The position numbers were made by a program, and so were the translations under genes. From Pedococcus aerophilus (GTDB lineage Bacteria; Actinomycetota; Actinomycetes; Actinomycetales; Dermatophilaceae): a stretch of DNA of 64,000 nt. Under the pieces are notes generated by a model. The model was not told the origin of the DNA and did no database searches. It saw only the letters and a program-made list of their open reading frames with translations. How positions within the stretch are numbered: position 1 is the first letter of the stretch; each line of letters opens with the position of its first letter. The stretch spans positions 326,485 through 390,484 of the forward strand of contig NZ_BAAARN010000003.1 in the NCBI RefSeq assembly GCF_039532215.1, given 5' to 3'. Positions 38,294-46,630 of the stretch are shown piece by piece.

Positions 38294-38893
38294 ATGAGCC
38301 CCCTGACCCCGAACACCCCCGACGACACGGCGACCGGCTCCGGCGACCAGGCCTCCCCCGGAGGCGAGCAGCAGCGCGTGGTCGTCGTGACGCAGGACGG
38401 CATGGGCGTCCACCCGCACGACGGTGACGAGGACGGTCCGACCAACCCGGCCGACCTCGTCGAGCAGCCGGCCAAGGTCATGCGGATCGGCTCGATGATC
38501 AAGCAGCTGCTCGAGGAGGTGCGCAACGCGCCGCTCGACGAGGCCGGCCGCGTCCGCCTCGCCGAGATCCACCGTCGCTCCATCAAGGAGCTCGAGGACG
38601 GCCTGGCCCCGGAGCTCATCGAGGAGCTTGAGCGGATCGCGCTGCCGTTCGAGGAGGGCCACGCCCCCACCGACGCGGAGCTGCGGATCGCGCAGGCCCA
38701 GCTCGTCGGCTGGCTCGAGGGCCTGTTCCACGGGATCCAGACGGCGTTGTTCGCCCAGCAGATGGCGGCCCAGCAGCAACTCGCCCAGATGCGTCGCGCC
38801 CTGCCGCCGGGGTCGCAGGGCCACCCCGACGAGGCCCACCCCGGGATGCCCGGCGGCGACGCCCCCGGCGGCCCGACCGGCCAGTACCTCTAG
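38294..38893 (+). CDS. bpa: Bacterial proteasome activator Bpa (PafE)
   Basis: The 199-residue protein matches the Bpa/PafE ring-forming activator (DUF2587) that opens the 20S proteasome without ATP. The conserved helical core runs from PAKVMRIGSMIKQLLEEVRN to GWLEGLFHGIQTALFAQQMA. The last residues, GQYL, form the HbYX-type motif that docks into the proteasome alpha ring. The N-terminal 40 residues are acidic and probably disordered. ATG at 38294 follows GGGAG by 4 bases. Proteasome subunit genes are not in the window, which is normal for this gene. Confidence 0.94.
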   Translation: MSPLTPNTPDDTATGSGDQASPGGEQQRVVVVTQDGMGVHPHDGDEDGPTNPADLVEQPAKVMRIGSMIKQLLEEVRNAPLDEAGRVRLAEIHRRSIKELEDGLAPELIEELERIALPFEEGHAPTDAELRIAQAQLVGWLEGLFHGIQTALFAQQMAAQQQLAQMRRALPPGSQGHPDEAHPGMPGGDAPGGPTGQYL

Positions 38894-38913
38894 CTCTGTC
38901 CCCACCCGGCAAG

Positions 38914-38977
38914 ACGCTGGTTGCGCGGCATACCTCGGGTTGACAACCCGACTATCGCCGCGCAACCAGCGTTTTTC
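38914..38977 (+). terminator. Long two-part palindrome and T-tract after bpa
   Basis: A 59-base element has 16-bp perfect outer arms, ACGCTGGTTGCGCGGC and GCCGCGCAACCAGCGT, and an inner stem CGGGTT with AACCCG around GAC. The 6-base stretches between the two stems do not pair. TTTTT follows directly, so on the plus strand it reads as a strong intrinsic terminator for bpa. The length and two-part layout are unusual for a simple terminator. Confidence 0.8.
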
Positions 38978-39028
38978 GTCGCTGCGGTGAGGTGAGGGTC
39001 TTGCGCCCAGCAGCGTCGCGGCATACCG

Positions 39029-39047
39029 TGGATAGCGTCACTATCCA
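39029..39047. promoter_or_regulatory. 19-bp operator-like palindrome before the DUF2306 gene
   Basis: TGGATAG and CTATCCA are perfect 7-base arms with a CGTCA spacer. The site ends 16 bases before the ATG at 39064, where it could overlap the promoter or the transcription start. The cognate regulator is not obvious in the window. Confidence 0.55.
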
Positions 39048-39063
39048 ACAAGGGGAGCCCGCC

Positions 39064-39579
39064 ATGTCGACCGACCACTCGTGGAACGCACTCATCGTCG
39101 TCCACGCCCTCGCGGCGTCCTTCGCGATGGTGTTCGGGGCGGTGCAGATCATCCGGCGGCGCAAGGGCGACCGCCCGCACCGCGTCCTCGGGTGGACCTG
39201 GCTGGCCTGCATGTACTTCACGGCCTTCAGCTCGTTCTGGATCCAGCAGCTGCGACCCGGCAACTTCTCGTGGATCCACGGGCTGAGCGCCTTCACCATC
39301 GTGACGCTCTCGCTCGGCCTGTGGAACGCCCGTCGGGGCAACATCCGCGCGCACGCCGGCAACATGATCGGCACCTACGCCGGGCTGTGGGGCGCCTTCA
39401 TCGGGGTGGTCGCCGTGCCGAGCCGCCTGGTGCCGCAGGCGTTCCAGTCCAACTGGCTCGCGATGTCGGCCCTGACCCTGGGCATCGTCGCCGTCGGCCT
39501 CGCAGCGGTGGCCGTCGTGACGCGGCTGCTGGGTCAGGCCGGGATGCCCTCGACGACCCGCGAGCCCGCGGCGATCTGA
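39064..39579 (+). CDS. DUF2306 membrane protein
   Basis: The 171-residue protein has four or five predicted membrane segments and matches the DUF2306 group. Its N-terminal part has conserved His in IVVHALAASFAMVFGAVQII and HRVLGWTWLACMYFTAFSS, and a second His in WIHGLSAFTIVTLSLGLWNA; these could bind haem or metal. AAGGGGAG lies 7 bases before the ATG. Its last 46 bases overlap the 3' end of the convergent MFS gene, so the two transcripts can interfere. Confidence 0.86.
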   Translation: MSTDHSWNALIVVHALAASFAMVFGAVQIIRRRKGDRPHRVLGWTWLACMYFTAFSSFWIQQLRPGNFSWIHGLSAFTIVTLSLGLWNARRGNIRAHAGNMIGTYAGLWGAFIGVVAVPSRLVPQAFQSNWLAMSALTLGIVAVGLAAVAVVTRLLGQAGMPSTTREPAAI

Positions 39580-40820
39580 CGCAGCGGCGACGCCCACGCG
39601 AAGACCGCGGCCAGCACGCCCACGCAGACCAGGGTCACCATCGCCGGCTGCACCGAGGTCGCCGCCGCGAGGGTGCCGCCGGCGACCGAGCCGATCGTCC
39701 AGCCCAGTCCCCAGGAGAGCATCCGGCCGGCGGTGTTGACCCGGCCGAGGAGCCGCTCGGGCGTGACCTGCATGCGGTAGGTCATCGAGGTGATGAGGAC
39801 GAGCTGGTAGGCGATCCCCCAGATCACCATCCCCACGCAGGCCAGCACCCAGTCGGTGACCAGCGCGGTGCCGATGCCCGCCACCGCCGAGACCGGTATG
39901 GCGCTGAGCGTCACCCTCGCCACGGGGTAGCGCCTCAGGAGCGGCGGCACCAGGGCCGAGGCGAGGATGCCGCCGAGGCCCCAGACGGCGAACAACAGTC
40001 CGAACCGCCACCCGGAGGTGCCGATGTGCAGGACCTGGTCGGCCCACGGCACGAACAGGGCGACGAAACCGGCCCCGGCGATCGACTGGAGCGTGCCGAT
40101 GGCGGTGTTGGACCGCACCCCGTCGTGGCGCCAGAGGAACCGCACCCCCTCCTTGACGTCACGCAGGACGACGGCCGGGCGCAGCGGCTCGAGGTCGTCG
40201 CGCACCGAGGACAGGGCACGCCGGATCGAGCGCACGAGCAGGGCGGAGACGAGGAAGGTGAGGGCGTCGACGACGAGCAGCGTCGAGGGGTGCACGACCG
40301 CGAGGGCCACCCCGACACCGGCGGGGACGGCGAGGTCGAGCACCCCGCCGACACCCCAGATCGCGGCGTTCGCGTCACCCACCCGCTCGCGACCGACGAG
40401 GACCGGCAGCGCCCCGAAGTTGGCTCCGTCGAAGAAGGTGAACAGGCACTGGGCGACGAACCCGACGACGAGCACGTGCGGGACGGTCAGCACGTCGAGG
40501 AAGTGCGCCACCGGCACCGAGCCGATGACGACGACGTTCGCCAGGTCTGCGGCGACCATGACGCGCTTGCGGTTCCACCGGTCGCTGAGGGCCCCGGCGA
40601 ACAAGCCGATCAGCAGGTAGGGCAACGCCTCCAGCGTCGCGGTGAGGGCGGTCAGCGCAGCCGAGCCGGTCAGGCGGTAGACCAGCACCGGCATGACAAC
40701 GACGGTGATCAGCGACCCGCTCAGCGAGATGATCCGGGCCAGCCAGTAGAGCCGGAAGTCGCGGTCGTCGAGGAGCCGTGGGCGCGTGGGGCCCTCGGCT
40801 CCCGCCACGTCGTCCGTCAT
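39534..40820 (-). CDS. MFS transporter (EntS/MFS_3-type exporter)
   Basis: The 428-residue protein has 12 predicted membrane segments. LLDDRDFRLYWLARIISLSG at the start, and LIGLFAGALSDRWNRKRVMV, the MFS motif A between segments 2 and 3, are typical of the siderophore/enterobactin-exporter-like MFS_3 family, and YRMQVTPERLLGRVNTAGRM is also characteristic. Its ATG overlaps the DUF6498 stop as ATGA, so the two are coupled. No siderophore genes are nearby and the cargo is unknown. Confidence 0.9.
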   Translation of the reverse strand: MTDDVAGAEGPTRPRLLDDRDFRLYWLARIISLSGSLITVVVMPVLVYRLTGSAALTALTATLEALPYLLIGLFAGALSDRWNRKRVMVAADLANVVVIGSVPVAHFLDVLTVPHVLVVGFVAQCLFTFFDGANFGALPVLVGRERVGDANAAIWGVGGVLDLAVPAGVGVALAVVHPSTLLVVDALTFLVSALLVRSIRRALSSVRDDLEPLRPAVVLRDVKEGVRFLWRHDGVRSNTAIGTLQSIAGAGFVALFVPWADQVLHIGTSGWRFGLLFAVWGLGGILASALVPPLLRRYPVARVTLSAIPVSAVAGIGTALVTDWVLACVGMVIWGIAYQLVLITSMTYRMQVTPERLLGRVNTAGRMLSWGLGWTIGSVAGGTLAAATSVQPAMVTLVCVGVLAAVFAWASPLRQIAAGSRVVEGIPA

Positions 40821-41713
40821 GGGGTGGAGTCTGCACCACGTCCCGCAGGTCGCTCCGCCGGGGCGACGTCCGGGGCGACGTCCGGGGCGACCTCCGGCGC
40901 GAGGTCAGGGGTGGCCGGCACCTGACCGGTCCGGGACGTCCGGTGGGCCCGCAGGTGCAGGACGGCGTCGAGCACAGTCTTCAGCGCGATGAGCAGGACG
41001 CCCGGCAGCACCGACGGCGACGCGGGTGCGGTGTCGAGCGGACCACCGGGGAGCAGGGACGCCGAGCCGCCGGTGGCGAGGGGGCCCAGGACGAGGAAGA
41101 AGCTGCCGATGACGGCGACGTGCAGGACGAGGATGCGGCCGTAGGGCTGCTTCATCGTCGACATCAGGCCGTTCTCGCGCCGCTCGCCCCGGGCGAACCA
41201 GTGGATCGCGGTCGACAGGCCGTGGCTGAGGAGCAGGACGAGGAAGACGAGCGCGAAGCTGCGGATGCTGCCGCTCGTGCCGCTCTGCCGGGCCAGGATG
41301 AACGTGAAGACCCCGTGCACGAGGGTGAAGATGCCGTAGTGCACGGCGAAGAACCCGGTCACGAAGATGCGGGCCAGCGGGCCGGCGAACTGGACGGGTT
41401 GTCCGTTGACGTCGGCGGTGATCGGCCCCGTCTCGAGCGCCCCTCGCCGGCTGCCGGCCCGACCGGTCACGGGGTCGCAACCCTGCGCGGTGAGCAGCTT
41501 GACCACCTGCCAGGTGCCGACCGCGACGTTCTCCAGCCAGTAGGTCACCAGGACGTCACCGGCCTGCCAGGCCCCGGTCAGCAGCGCCACCAGCGGGAAC
41601 AGGTTGGCCCCCACGAGCATGACCAGGGTCAGCGCACGCGCGGTCCGCGCGGGCATCGTCCCCACCAGCACGGCCAGGGCCTGCAGCCCCAGCACCCTCA
41701 GCAACACACCCAT
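40817..41713 (-). CDS. DUF6498-type membrane protein
   Basis: The 298-residue protein has about six predicted membrane segments. The family-like core is VLVTYWLENVAVGTWQVVKL, followed by FFAVHYGIFTLVHGVFTFIL and HGLSTAIHWFARGERR, with several intramembrane His and Tyr. The C-terminus contains a short tandem repeat encoded by 13- or 12-base units (EVAPDVAPDVAPAERP). It starts at the ATG at 41713 and is coupled to the MFS gene. Its role is unknown. Confidence 0.78.
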   Translation of the reverse strand: MGVLLRVLGLQALAVLVGTMPARTARALTLVMLVGANLFPLVALLTGAWQAGDVLVTYWLENVAVGTWQVVKLLTAQGCDPVTGRAGSRRGALETGPITADVNGQPVQFAGPLARIFVTGFFAVHYGIFTLVHGVFTFILARQSGTSGSIRSFALVFLVLLLSHGLSTAIHWFARGERRENGLMSTMKQPYGRILVLHVAVIGSFFLVLGPLATGGSASLLPGGPLDTAPASPSVLPGVLLIALKTVLDAVLHLRAHRTSRTGQVPATPDLAPEVAPDVAPDVAPAERPAGRGADSTP

Positions 41714-41786
41714 CGCCGTCCCCCTCCGGTATGCAGCCGCGAGGCTAGCGCGCGCAGGCCACCGTGCGTCGCCGGTTCCGGACGAC

Positions 41787-41804
41787 CCCGGCCCTTCGGC
41801 CGGG
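41787..41804 (-). terminator. Hairpin after the FAD dehydrogenase gene
   Basis: CCCGGCC and GGCCGGG pair around a CTTC loop, in the 138 bases between the FAD dehydrogenase stop and the DUF6498 start. Confidence 0.6.
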
Positions 41805-41851
41805 CACTGCCGCGTCGACGGGGCGGCGAGGGGAGAGGTCGGGCGACGGCG

Positions 41852-43507
41852 TCAGGCGACGGCGGCTGCTGCGGCCCGACCGGCCACGCGTCCGGAGAAG
41901 ATGCAGCCACCGAGGAAGGTTCCCTCGAGGGCGCGGTAGCCGTGCACACCACCGCCGCCGAACCCGGCGACCTCGCCGGCGGCATACAGGCCGGGCACCG
42001 GCTCACCCGACGCGGACAGGACTCGGGCGGAGAGGTCCGTCTCGAGCCCACCCAGGGTCTTGCGGGTGAGGATGTTGAGGCGGACCGCGATGAGCGGGCC
42101 GGCCTTCGGGTCGAGGATCTTGTGGGGCGTGGCGGTGCGGATCAGCTTGTCACCGCGGTAGTTCCGCGCACCATGGATGGCGCTGAGCTGCGCGTCCTTG
42201 CCGAAGTCGTTGTCGACCTGGCGGTCGCGCGCCACGACCTGGCGCTCGATGTGGGCGGGGTCGAGAGGGGCGTGCGGGGTGAGGGCGTTCATCTTGGCGA
42301 CGAGCTCACCGAGGGTGTCGGCGCTGACGAAGTCGGCACCCCGGTCGAGGAACGCGCGCACCGGCGCGGGCATGTCGGCGCGGGCACGGCCGAGGACGTC
42401 CTTGACCGACTTCCCGGTGAGGTCGGGGTTCTGCTCCGAGCCCGACAGCGCGAACTCCTTGCCGATGATCTTCGACGTGAGGACGAACCAGCTGTGGTCG
42501 TGCCCGGTCTGCCGGAGGTGGGCCAGCGTCCCGAGGGTGTCGAAGCCGGGGAACAGCGGCGCCGGGAGCCGGTCGCCGTTGCCGTCGAACCACAACGAGC
42601 TCGGCCCGGGCAGGATGCGGATCGCGTGGTCGGGCCAGATCGGGTCGAAGTTCTCGATGCCCTCGACGTAGTGCCACATGCGGTCGCGGTTGACCAGACG
42701 ACCGCCGGCGGCCTCGGTGATGGCGAGCATGCGCCCGTCGACGTGGGCCGGGACGCCGGTGAGCATGTGGGCGGGTGGCTGCCCCAGGCGCGAGGGCCAG
42801 TTGGCACGGACGAGGTCGTGGTTGGCGCCGATGCCTCCGCTGGTGACGACGACGGCCTGGGCCGACAGGTCGAACTCCCCCACCTCGTCACGGGAGGTGG
42901 GGCGACCACGCGACGCACCGTCGTCGGCGAGCACGGCGCCCCGGATGCCGGTGACGGCACCGTCGTGCGTGACGAGCTCGTCGACGCGGTGGCGGTGCCG
43001 CAGCTCGACCCGGCCGGCGGCAACGTGCTCTCGCACCCGGCGCAGGAAGGGCTCGACGACACCGGGGCCGGTGCCCCAGACGATGTGGAAGCGCGGCACC
43101 GAGTTGCCGTGCCCGGTCGCCGAGCCGTCGCCGCGCTCGGCCCAGCCCACCACGGGGAAGAACCGCATCCCCTGGTCGTGCAGCCAGGAGCGCTTCTCCC
43201 CCGCCGCGAAGTCGACGTAGGCCTCCGCCCACCGGGCCGGCCACCGGTCCTGGTCCTCGAGCCGGTCGAATCCGGCCGAGCCCAGCCAGTCGGCCATCGC
43301 GAGCTCGCGCGAGTCCTTGATCCCCATCCGGCGCTGCTCGGGGCTGTCGACGAGGAACAACCCTCCGAACGACCAGAACGCCTGGCCCCCGATGTTCACC
43401 GGGCTCTCCTGGTCGACCACGAGGACACGCCGGCCCGCGTCTGCGAGCTCTGCGGTGGCGACCAGCCCCGCCAGTCCTGCCCCGACCACGATGACGTCAG
43501 CGTCCAT
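41852..43507 (-). CDS. FAD-dependent dehydrogenase (ketosteroid dehydrogenase/fumarate reductase family)
   Basis: The 551-residue flavoprotein begins DADVIVVGAGLAGLVATAEL (Rossmann FAD site) and continues with ESPVNIGGQAFWSFGGLFLV. The C-terminal FAD-binding part has LYAAGEVAGFGGGGVHGYRA and LEGTFLGGCIFSGRVAGR. The whole pattern matches actinobacterial FAD-binding dehydrogenases annotated near 3-ketosteroid delta-1-dehydrogenase. No steroid genes are present, so the substrate is open. ATG at 43507 is preferred over TTG at 43516 because TAGTTT lies 7 bases upstream, a leaderless arrangement. Confidence 0.92.
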   Translation of the reverse strand: MDADVIVVGAGLAGLVATAELADAGRRVLVVDQESPVNIGGQAFWSFGGLFLVDSPEQRRMGIKDSRELAMADWLGSAGFDRLEDQDRWPARWAEAYVDFAAGEKRSWLHDQGMRFFPVVGWAERGDGSATGHGNSVPRFHIVWGTGPGVVEPFLRRVREHVAAGRVELRHRHRVDELVTHDGAVTGIRGAVLADDGASRGRPTSRDEVGEFDLSAQAVVVTSGGIGANHDLVRANWPSRLGQPPAHMLTGVPAHVDGRMLAITEAAGGRLVNRDRMWHYVEGIENFDPIWPDHAIRILPGPSSLWFDGNGDRLPAPLFPGFDTLGTLAHLRQTGHDHSWFVLTSKIIGKEFALSGSEQNPDLTGKSVKDVLGRARADMPAPVRAFLDRGADFVSADTLGELVAKMNALTPHAPLDPAHIERQVVARDRQVDNDFGKDAQLSAIHGARNYRGDKLIRTATPHKILDPKAGPLIAVRLNILTRKTLGGLETDLSARVLSASGEPVPGLYAAGEVAGFGGGGVHGYRALEGTFLGGCIFSGRVAGRAAAAAVA

Positions 43508-43517
43508 GCCGGCCAAA

Positions 43518-44210
43518 CTACGCGTCGGCGTCGACGCCCGTCACGCGAACCCGTCCACCGACCACGGAGAAGCGCACGTCGCCCAGCGTGCCGACCACCG
43601 CGTCGGCGATGAGGTCGGCCGGTGCCGTCGTCGTGGTGACGGCGAGGGTGGAGCAGCCCGCGGCTCGCGCGGCCTCCAGCCCACCGGGGGCGTCCTCGAC
43701 GACGAGGCACTCCCGCGGATCGACGCCGAGCAGCTCCGCGGCGAGCAGGAACGGGTCGGGGTGCGGCTTGCCCTGCGCGACGTCGCTGGCCGTGACGACC
43801 ACGCGTGGCGCCGGCAGCCCGGTCGCCTCGATCCTGGCGGTCGCCAACGGACGGGTGCAGGACGTCGCGATGGCGCACAGGTCGCGACGCTCGGCGCCCG
43901 CCGCGGTGAGGGTCGCGAGTGCCTGGACCGTCCCCGGCAGGATGGTGATGCCGTCGGTGTCCGCGGTCTCGATGGCCTCGATCCGGTCGACGGCGGCGTC
44001 CACCCGCTCGGGCGGCAGCAGCGTCGCCGCGATCCCCCGGGCCGGGACGCCGTGGAAGCCGACGAGCCGTTCGGGGTCCACGCCCTCCTCCTGCGCCCAC
44101 CGGAGCCAGCTGCGGACCACAACGGGGATCGAGTCGATCAGCGTCCCGTCCATGTCGAACAGCACGGCGGCGAAGTCTCGCCCGTCCAGCGTTCCAAGGG
44201 TGCGCGGCAT
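43518..44210 (-). CDS. HAD family phosphatase (beta-phosphoglucomutase/sugar-phosphatase type)
   Basis: The 230-residue protein has the four HAD motifs: FDMDGTLIDSIP (nucleophile Asp), ATSCTRPLA, the Lys in DVAQGKPHPDPFLLAAELLG, and VVEDAPGGLEAARAAG with the acidic pair. The cap domain between motifs I and II is of the C1 type with LVGFHGVPARGIAATLLPPE. Proteins like this remove phosphate from sugar phosphates such as 2-deoxyglucose-6-phosphate or glycerol phosphates. TACGCT lies 7 bases before the ATG. The gene ends 10 bases before the next start. Confidence 0.92.
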   Translation of the reverse strand: MPRTLGTLDGRDFAAVLFDMDGTLIDSIPVVVRSWLRWAQEEGVDPERLVGFHGVPARGIAATLLPPERVDAAVDRIEAIETADTDGITILPGTVQALATLTAAGAERRDLCAIATSCTRPLATARIEATGLPAPRVVVTASDVAQGKPHPDPFLLAAELLGVDPRECLVVEDAPGGLEAARAAGCSTLAVTTTTAPADLIADAVVGTLGDVRFSVVGGRVRVTGVDADA

Positions 44211-44278
44211 ACCGACCAGCGTAGGCAGCGCGCCCCCGCCTGCCACGCCCGGTGTGCCGACCCCGTTACGGTGAGGTG

Positions 44279-45901
44279 GTGAGTCCGTCCGCCGAACGCC
44301 CACCACGTCGGCGGCGGCGTGTGCCCCTCCGCCTGCTGCGCCTCGGTGGGGTGCTGGCGCTGGTGGCGGCCTCCATCGTCGGCGGGGTCGCGGCGACGAC
44401 GTTGTTCCCGACGTCCGTGGACACGCTCAACTACGGCGCGAAGCTGCGCCTGTCGATCAACCCCACCGACCTCGGCACCATCCAGAGCCCGACGATCTTC
44501 GGGGAGATCCACCTCGACTTCGCCGGCCCCGTCCCGGCCCCCGGCGTGATCGCGAACGTCCAGGTCAAGGAACGCATCACCGACCTGCTCTCCCGCCCGA
44601 ACATCTCGATCAGCTCCCTGCAGCCCGGTCCGCTCGAGCTCGAGCGCGCCGCCCGCGACGCCGGCATCGGCCTGGCCCTGCGCTTCGCCGCCGGTGCCCT
44701 CGTCGTGACCCTCCTCGCGCTCGGCTCGTATGCCGCGTGGGCACGACGGCGTCCCCGGGCCAGTCGGCTCGGGGTCGCCGCCGCCTGCTGGGTCATCGCG
44801 TGCGCCGTGACGTTCGCCAGCATCGGGTTCGGCTACCGGCCCGAGCGGCTGGACCGCTTCACCACCACCGGGATCCTCGGCGCGGTGCAGCGCAACGCCG
44901 ACCTCCTGGCCGGGGTGGAGACGCGCGCCGAGCAGACGACGCCGTACCTGAAGAACCTGCTCGCCCTCTCGTCCGCCTTGCAGGACAAGTACTCCCCGCA
45001 GTCGCTCGGCGAGCCGGTGGCGGCCCGGGTGCTGCTGGTCTCCGACATCCACGGGGCGAACCAGTACCCGCTGATGAAGACGATCGTGGCGCAGGAGCAG
45101 ATCGACGCGGTGATCGACGCAGGCGACCTCGTCAACTTCGGCACCCTCGCGGAGGCCCAGGCGTCGGGCGTCCTGGACGGCATCCGGTCGCTCGACGTGC
45201 CCTACGTCTTCGTCAAGGGCAACCACGACGCCCGGTCCGCCAGCGACACCGAGCTGTTGCGGGCGCTCGCGAAGATCCCCAACGTCGTCCTGCTCCAGCC
45301 GGACGACGACACCTACACGGTGCAGAGCATCGGTGGAATCCGCATCGCCGGGTTCAACGACCCCCGCTGGTTCGGCGACGACAACCGCGACAACGCCGCG
45401 AAGCAGAAGGCGCCGGCGGCACGGTTCGCGTCCGCGATGGCGGACCTCGCCCCGCCCGACGTCCTCGTGGCCCACGAGCCGGGTGCGGTGGACGCGGTCG
45501 AACAGCGGTCGGGCATCAAGGTCCACGGCCACCTGCACTCCGACCGCCTTGACGGCAACACCATCGGGGTCGGGACCTTCACCGGCGGTGGAGCGTTCAG
45601 CCACTTCCTCCAGGCGGGCGAGGGCGAGGAGCTCACGGGTCAGCCGTCGTCCTTCGACGTCGCGGTGTTCGGTGAGGACTGCGCCCTCACGTCCCTCACG
45701 CGGTACCAGTTCCGCAACGTCATCGAGGGCCGACCGGCGTACGACGACGTGACCCTGATCAACGGCTCGCGGATCGAGTCGCAGCTGCCGCCGGTGCCTG
45801 CACCGGCGAGCACCGGCGCCACGGCCGAGCCCAGCGCCCCCCGCACCTGCTCCGCGGACGCCGAGCCCACGACGGAACGCGTGGCGGCTCCCCCGCGTTG
45901 A
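44279..45901 (+). CDS. Membrane-anchored metallophosphoesterase
   Basis: The 540-residue protein has an Arg-rich N-terminus, a membrane segment near residues 19-40, an external stretch, two further membrane segments around 130-185, and a C-terminal calcineurin-like domain. Metal motifs are LLVSDIHGANQYPL, IDAGDLVNFG, VKGNHDARS, LVAHEP and HGHLH. A low-complexity Ala/Pro/Glu tail follows. It is unrelated in layout to the two exported phosphoesterases near the left end. TACGGT exactly 6 bases before GTG 44279 supports this start and a leaderless transcript. Confidence 0.92.
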   Translation: MSPSAERPPRRRRRVPLRLLRLGGVLALVAASIVGGVAATTLFPTSVDTLNYGAKLRLSINPTDLGTIQSPTIFGEIHLDFAGPVPAPGVIANVQVKERITDLLSRPNISISSLQPGPLELERAARDAGIGLALRFAAGALVVTLLALGSYAAWARRRPRASRLGVAAACWVIACAVTFASIGFGYRPERLDRFTTTGILGAVQRNADLLAGVETRAEQTTPYLKNLLALSSALQDKYSPQSLGEPVAARVLLVSDIHGANQYPLMKTIVAQEQIDAVIDAGDLVNFGTLAEAQASGVLDGIRSLDVPYVFVKGNHDARSASDTELLRALAKIPNVVLLQPDDDTYTVQSIGGIRIAGFNDPRWFGDDNRDNAAKQKAPAARFASAMADLAPPDVLVAHEPGAVDAVEQRSGIKVHGHLHSDRLDGNTIGVGTFTGGGAFSHFLQAGEGEELTGQPSSFDVAVFGEDCALTSLTRYQFRNVIEGRPAYDDVTLINGSRIESQLPPVPAPASTGATAEPSAPRTCSADAEPTTERVAAPPR

Positions 45902-45936
45902 GATGTGGCCACTGCGCCACCGTCGCGAGGAGAAGC

Positions 45937-46584
45937 ATGACCACGACCGAGTTCGACCGCCAGCTCCGGACCTACCTGGACACCGGGTGGCCCGACCTCT
46001 CCGGCTTGTCCGTCGAGGACTTCGCCGCGATGGTGGAACCGTTGCGGGACAAGGCAGCTCAGCTCGAGGCGACGGTCTCGGACGAAGGCTCCAGCGTCGG
46101 CACCGGCCCGGTCGACCCGCCGATCCCGTTCGCCCTCGTCGTCACGTCGCAGGTCGTGACCGCCGACCGTGCCCTGCCGTCCATCCACTGGCGCACGACG
46201 ACCGGGTGGACGGAGTACTCCGCGGACGAGCTCGCCGCCTACGCACCCGTCGACGGCGTCGAGCTCCCGCACCCGACGGCATACCTCGTCACCGGGGTGG
46301 ACACCGGGAAAGGGACCCTCGACGTGCGCGCGAAGGACGCCGTGCCGATCATCGAGGCACAGGGCCGCAGCCCGCTGACCGTCGACGAAGGGGTCTGCCT
46401 GCTGGCGCTCTTCCCCGGGATCCTCAAGGACCGCAACGCCTTCTTCCTGCCCGGGTCCCGCGACACGACCAAGCGGGTGGCCGCTCTGTGGGTGAGCAAG
46501 GGGCACCCCCGGCTGGGCTGGTGCTGGGAGGGCAACCCCCACACCTGGCTGGGCTCGGCGTCCTGCGTCGGACGGGTGGCCTGA
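45937..46584 (+). CDS. DUF5701 family protein
   Basis: The 215-residue soluble protein fits DUF5701: HPTAYLVTGVDTGKGTLDVR and PLTVDEGVCLLALFPGILKD are the conserved regions, ending RLGWCWEGNPHTWLGSASC. The function is unknown. GAGGAG lies 6 bases before the ATG. It follows the phosphoesterase by 35 bases on the same strand and may be co-transcribed with it. Confidence 0.82.
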   Translation: MTTTEFDRQLRTYLDTGWPDLSGLSVEDFAAMVEPLRDKAAQLEATVSDEGSSVGTGPVDPPIPFALVVTSQVVTADRALPSIHWRTTTGWTEYSADELAAYAPVDGVELPHPTAYLVTGVDTGKGTLDVRAKDAVPIIEAQGRSPLTVDEGVCLLALFPGILKDRNAFFLPGSRDTTKRVAALWVSKGHPRLGWCWEGNPHTWLGSASCVGRVA

Positions 46585-46630
46585 GGCCGCCGTCGCGGCC
46601 GCCGCTGCCGACTCAGATCCAGGACCGGGG

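Noticed and set aside
41852-43507. FAD dehydrogenase as evidence for a steroid-degradation locus
   Set aside because: No other steroid gene lies nearby and the family covers many substrates.
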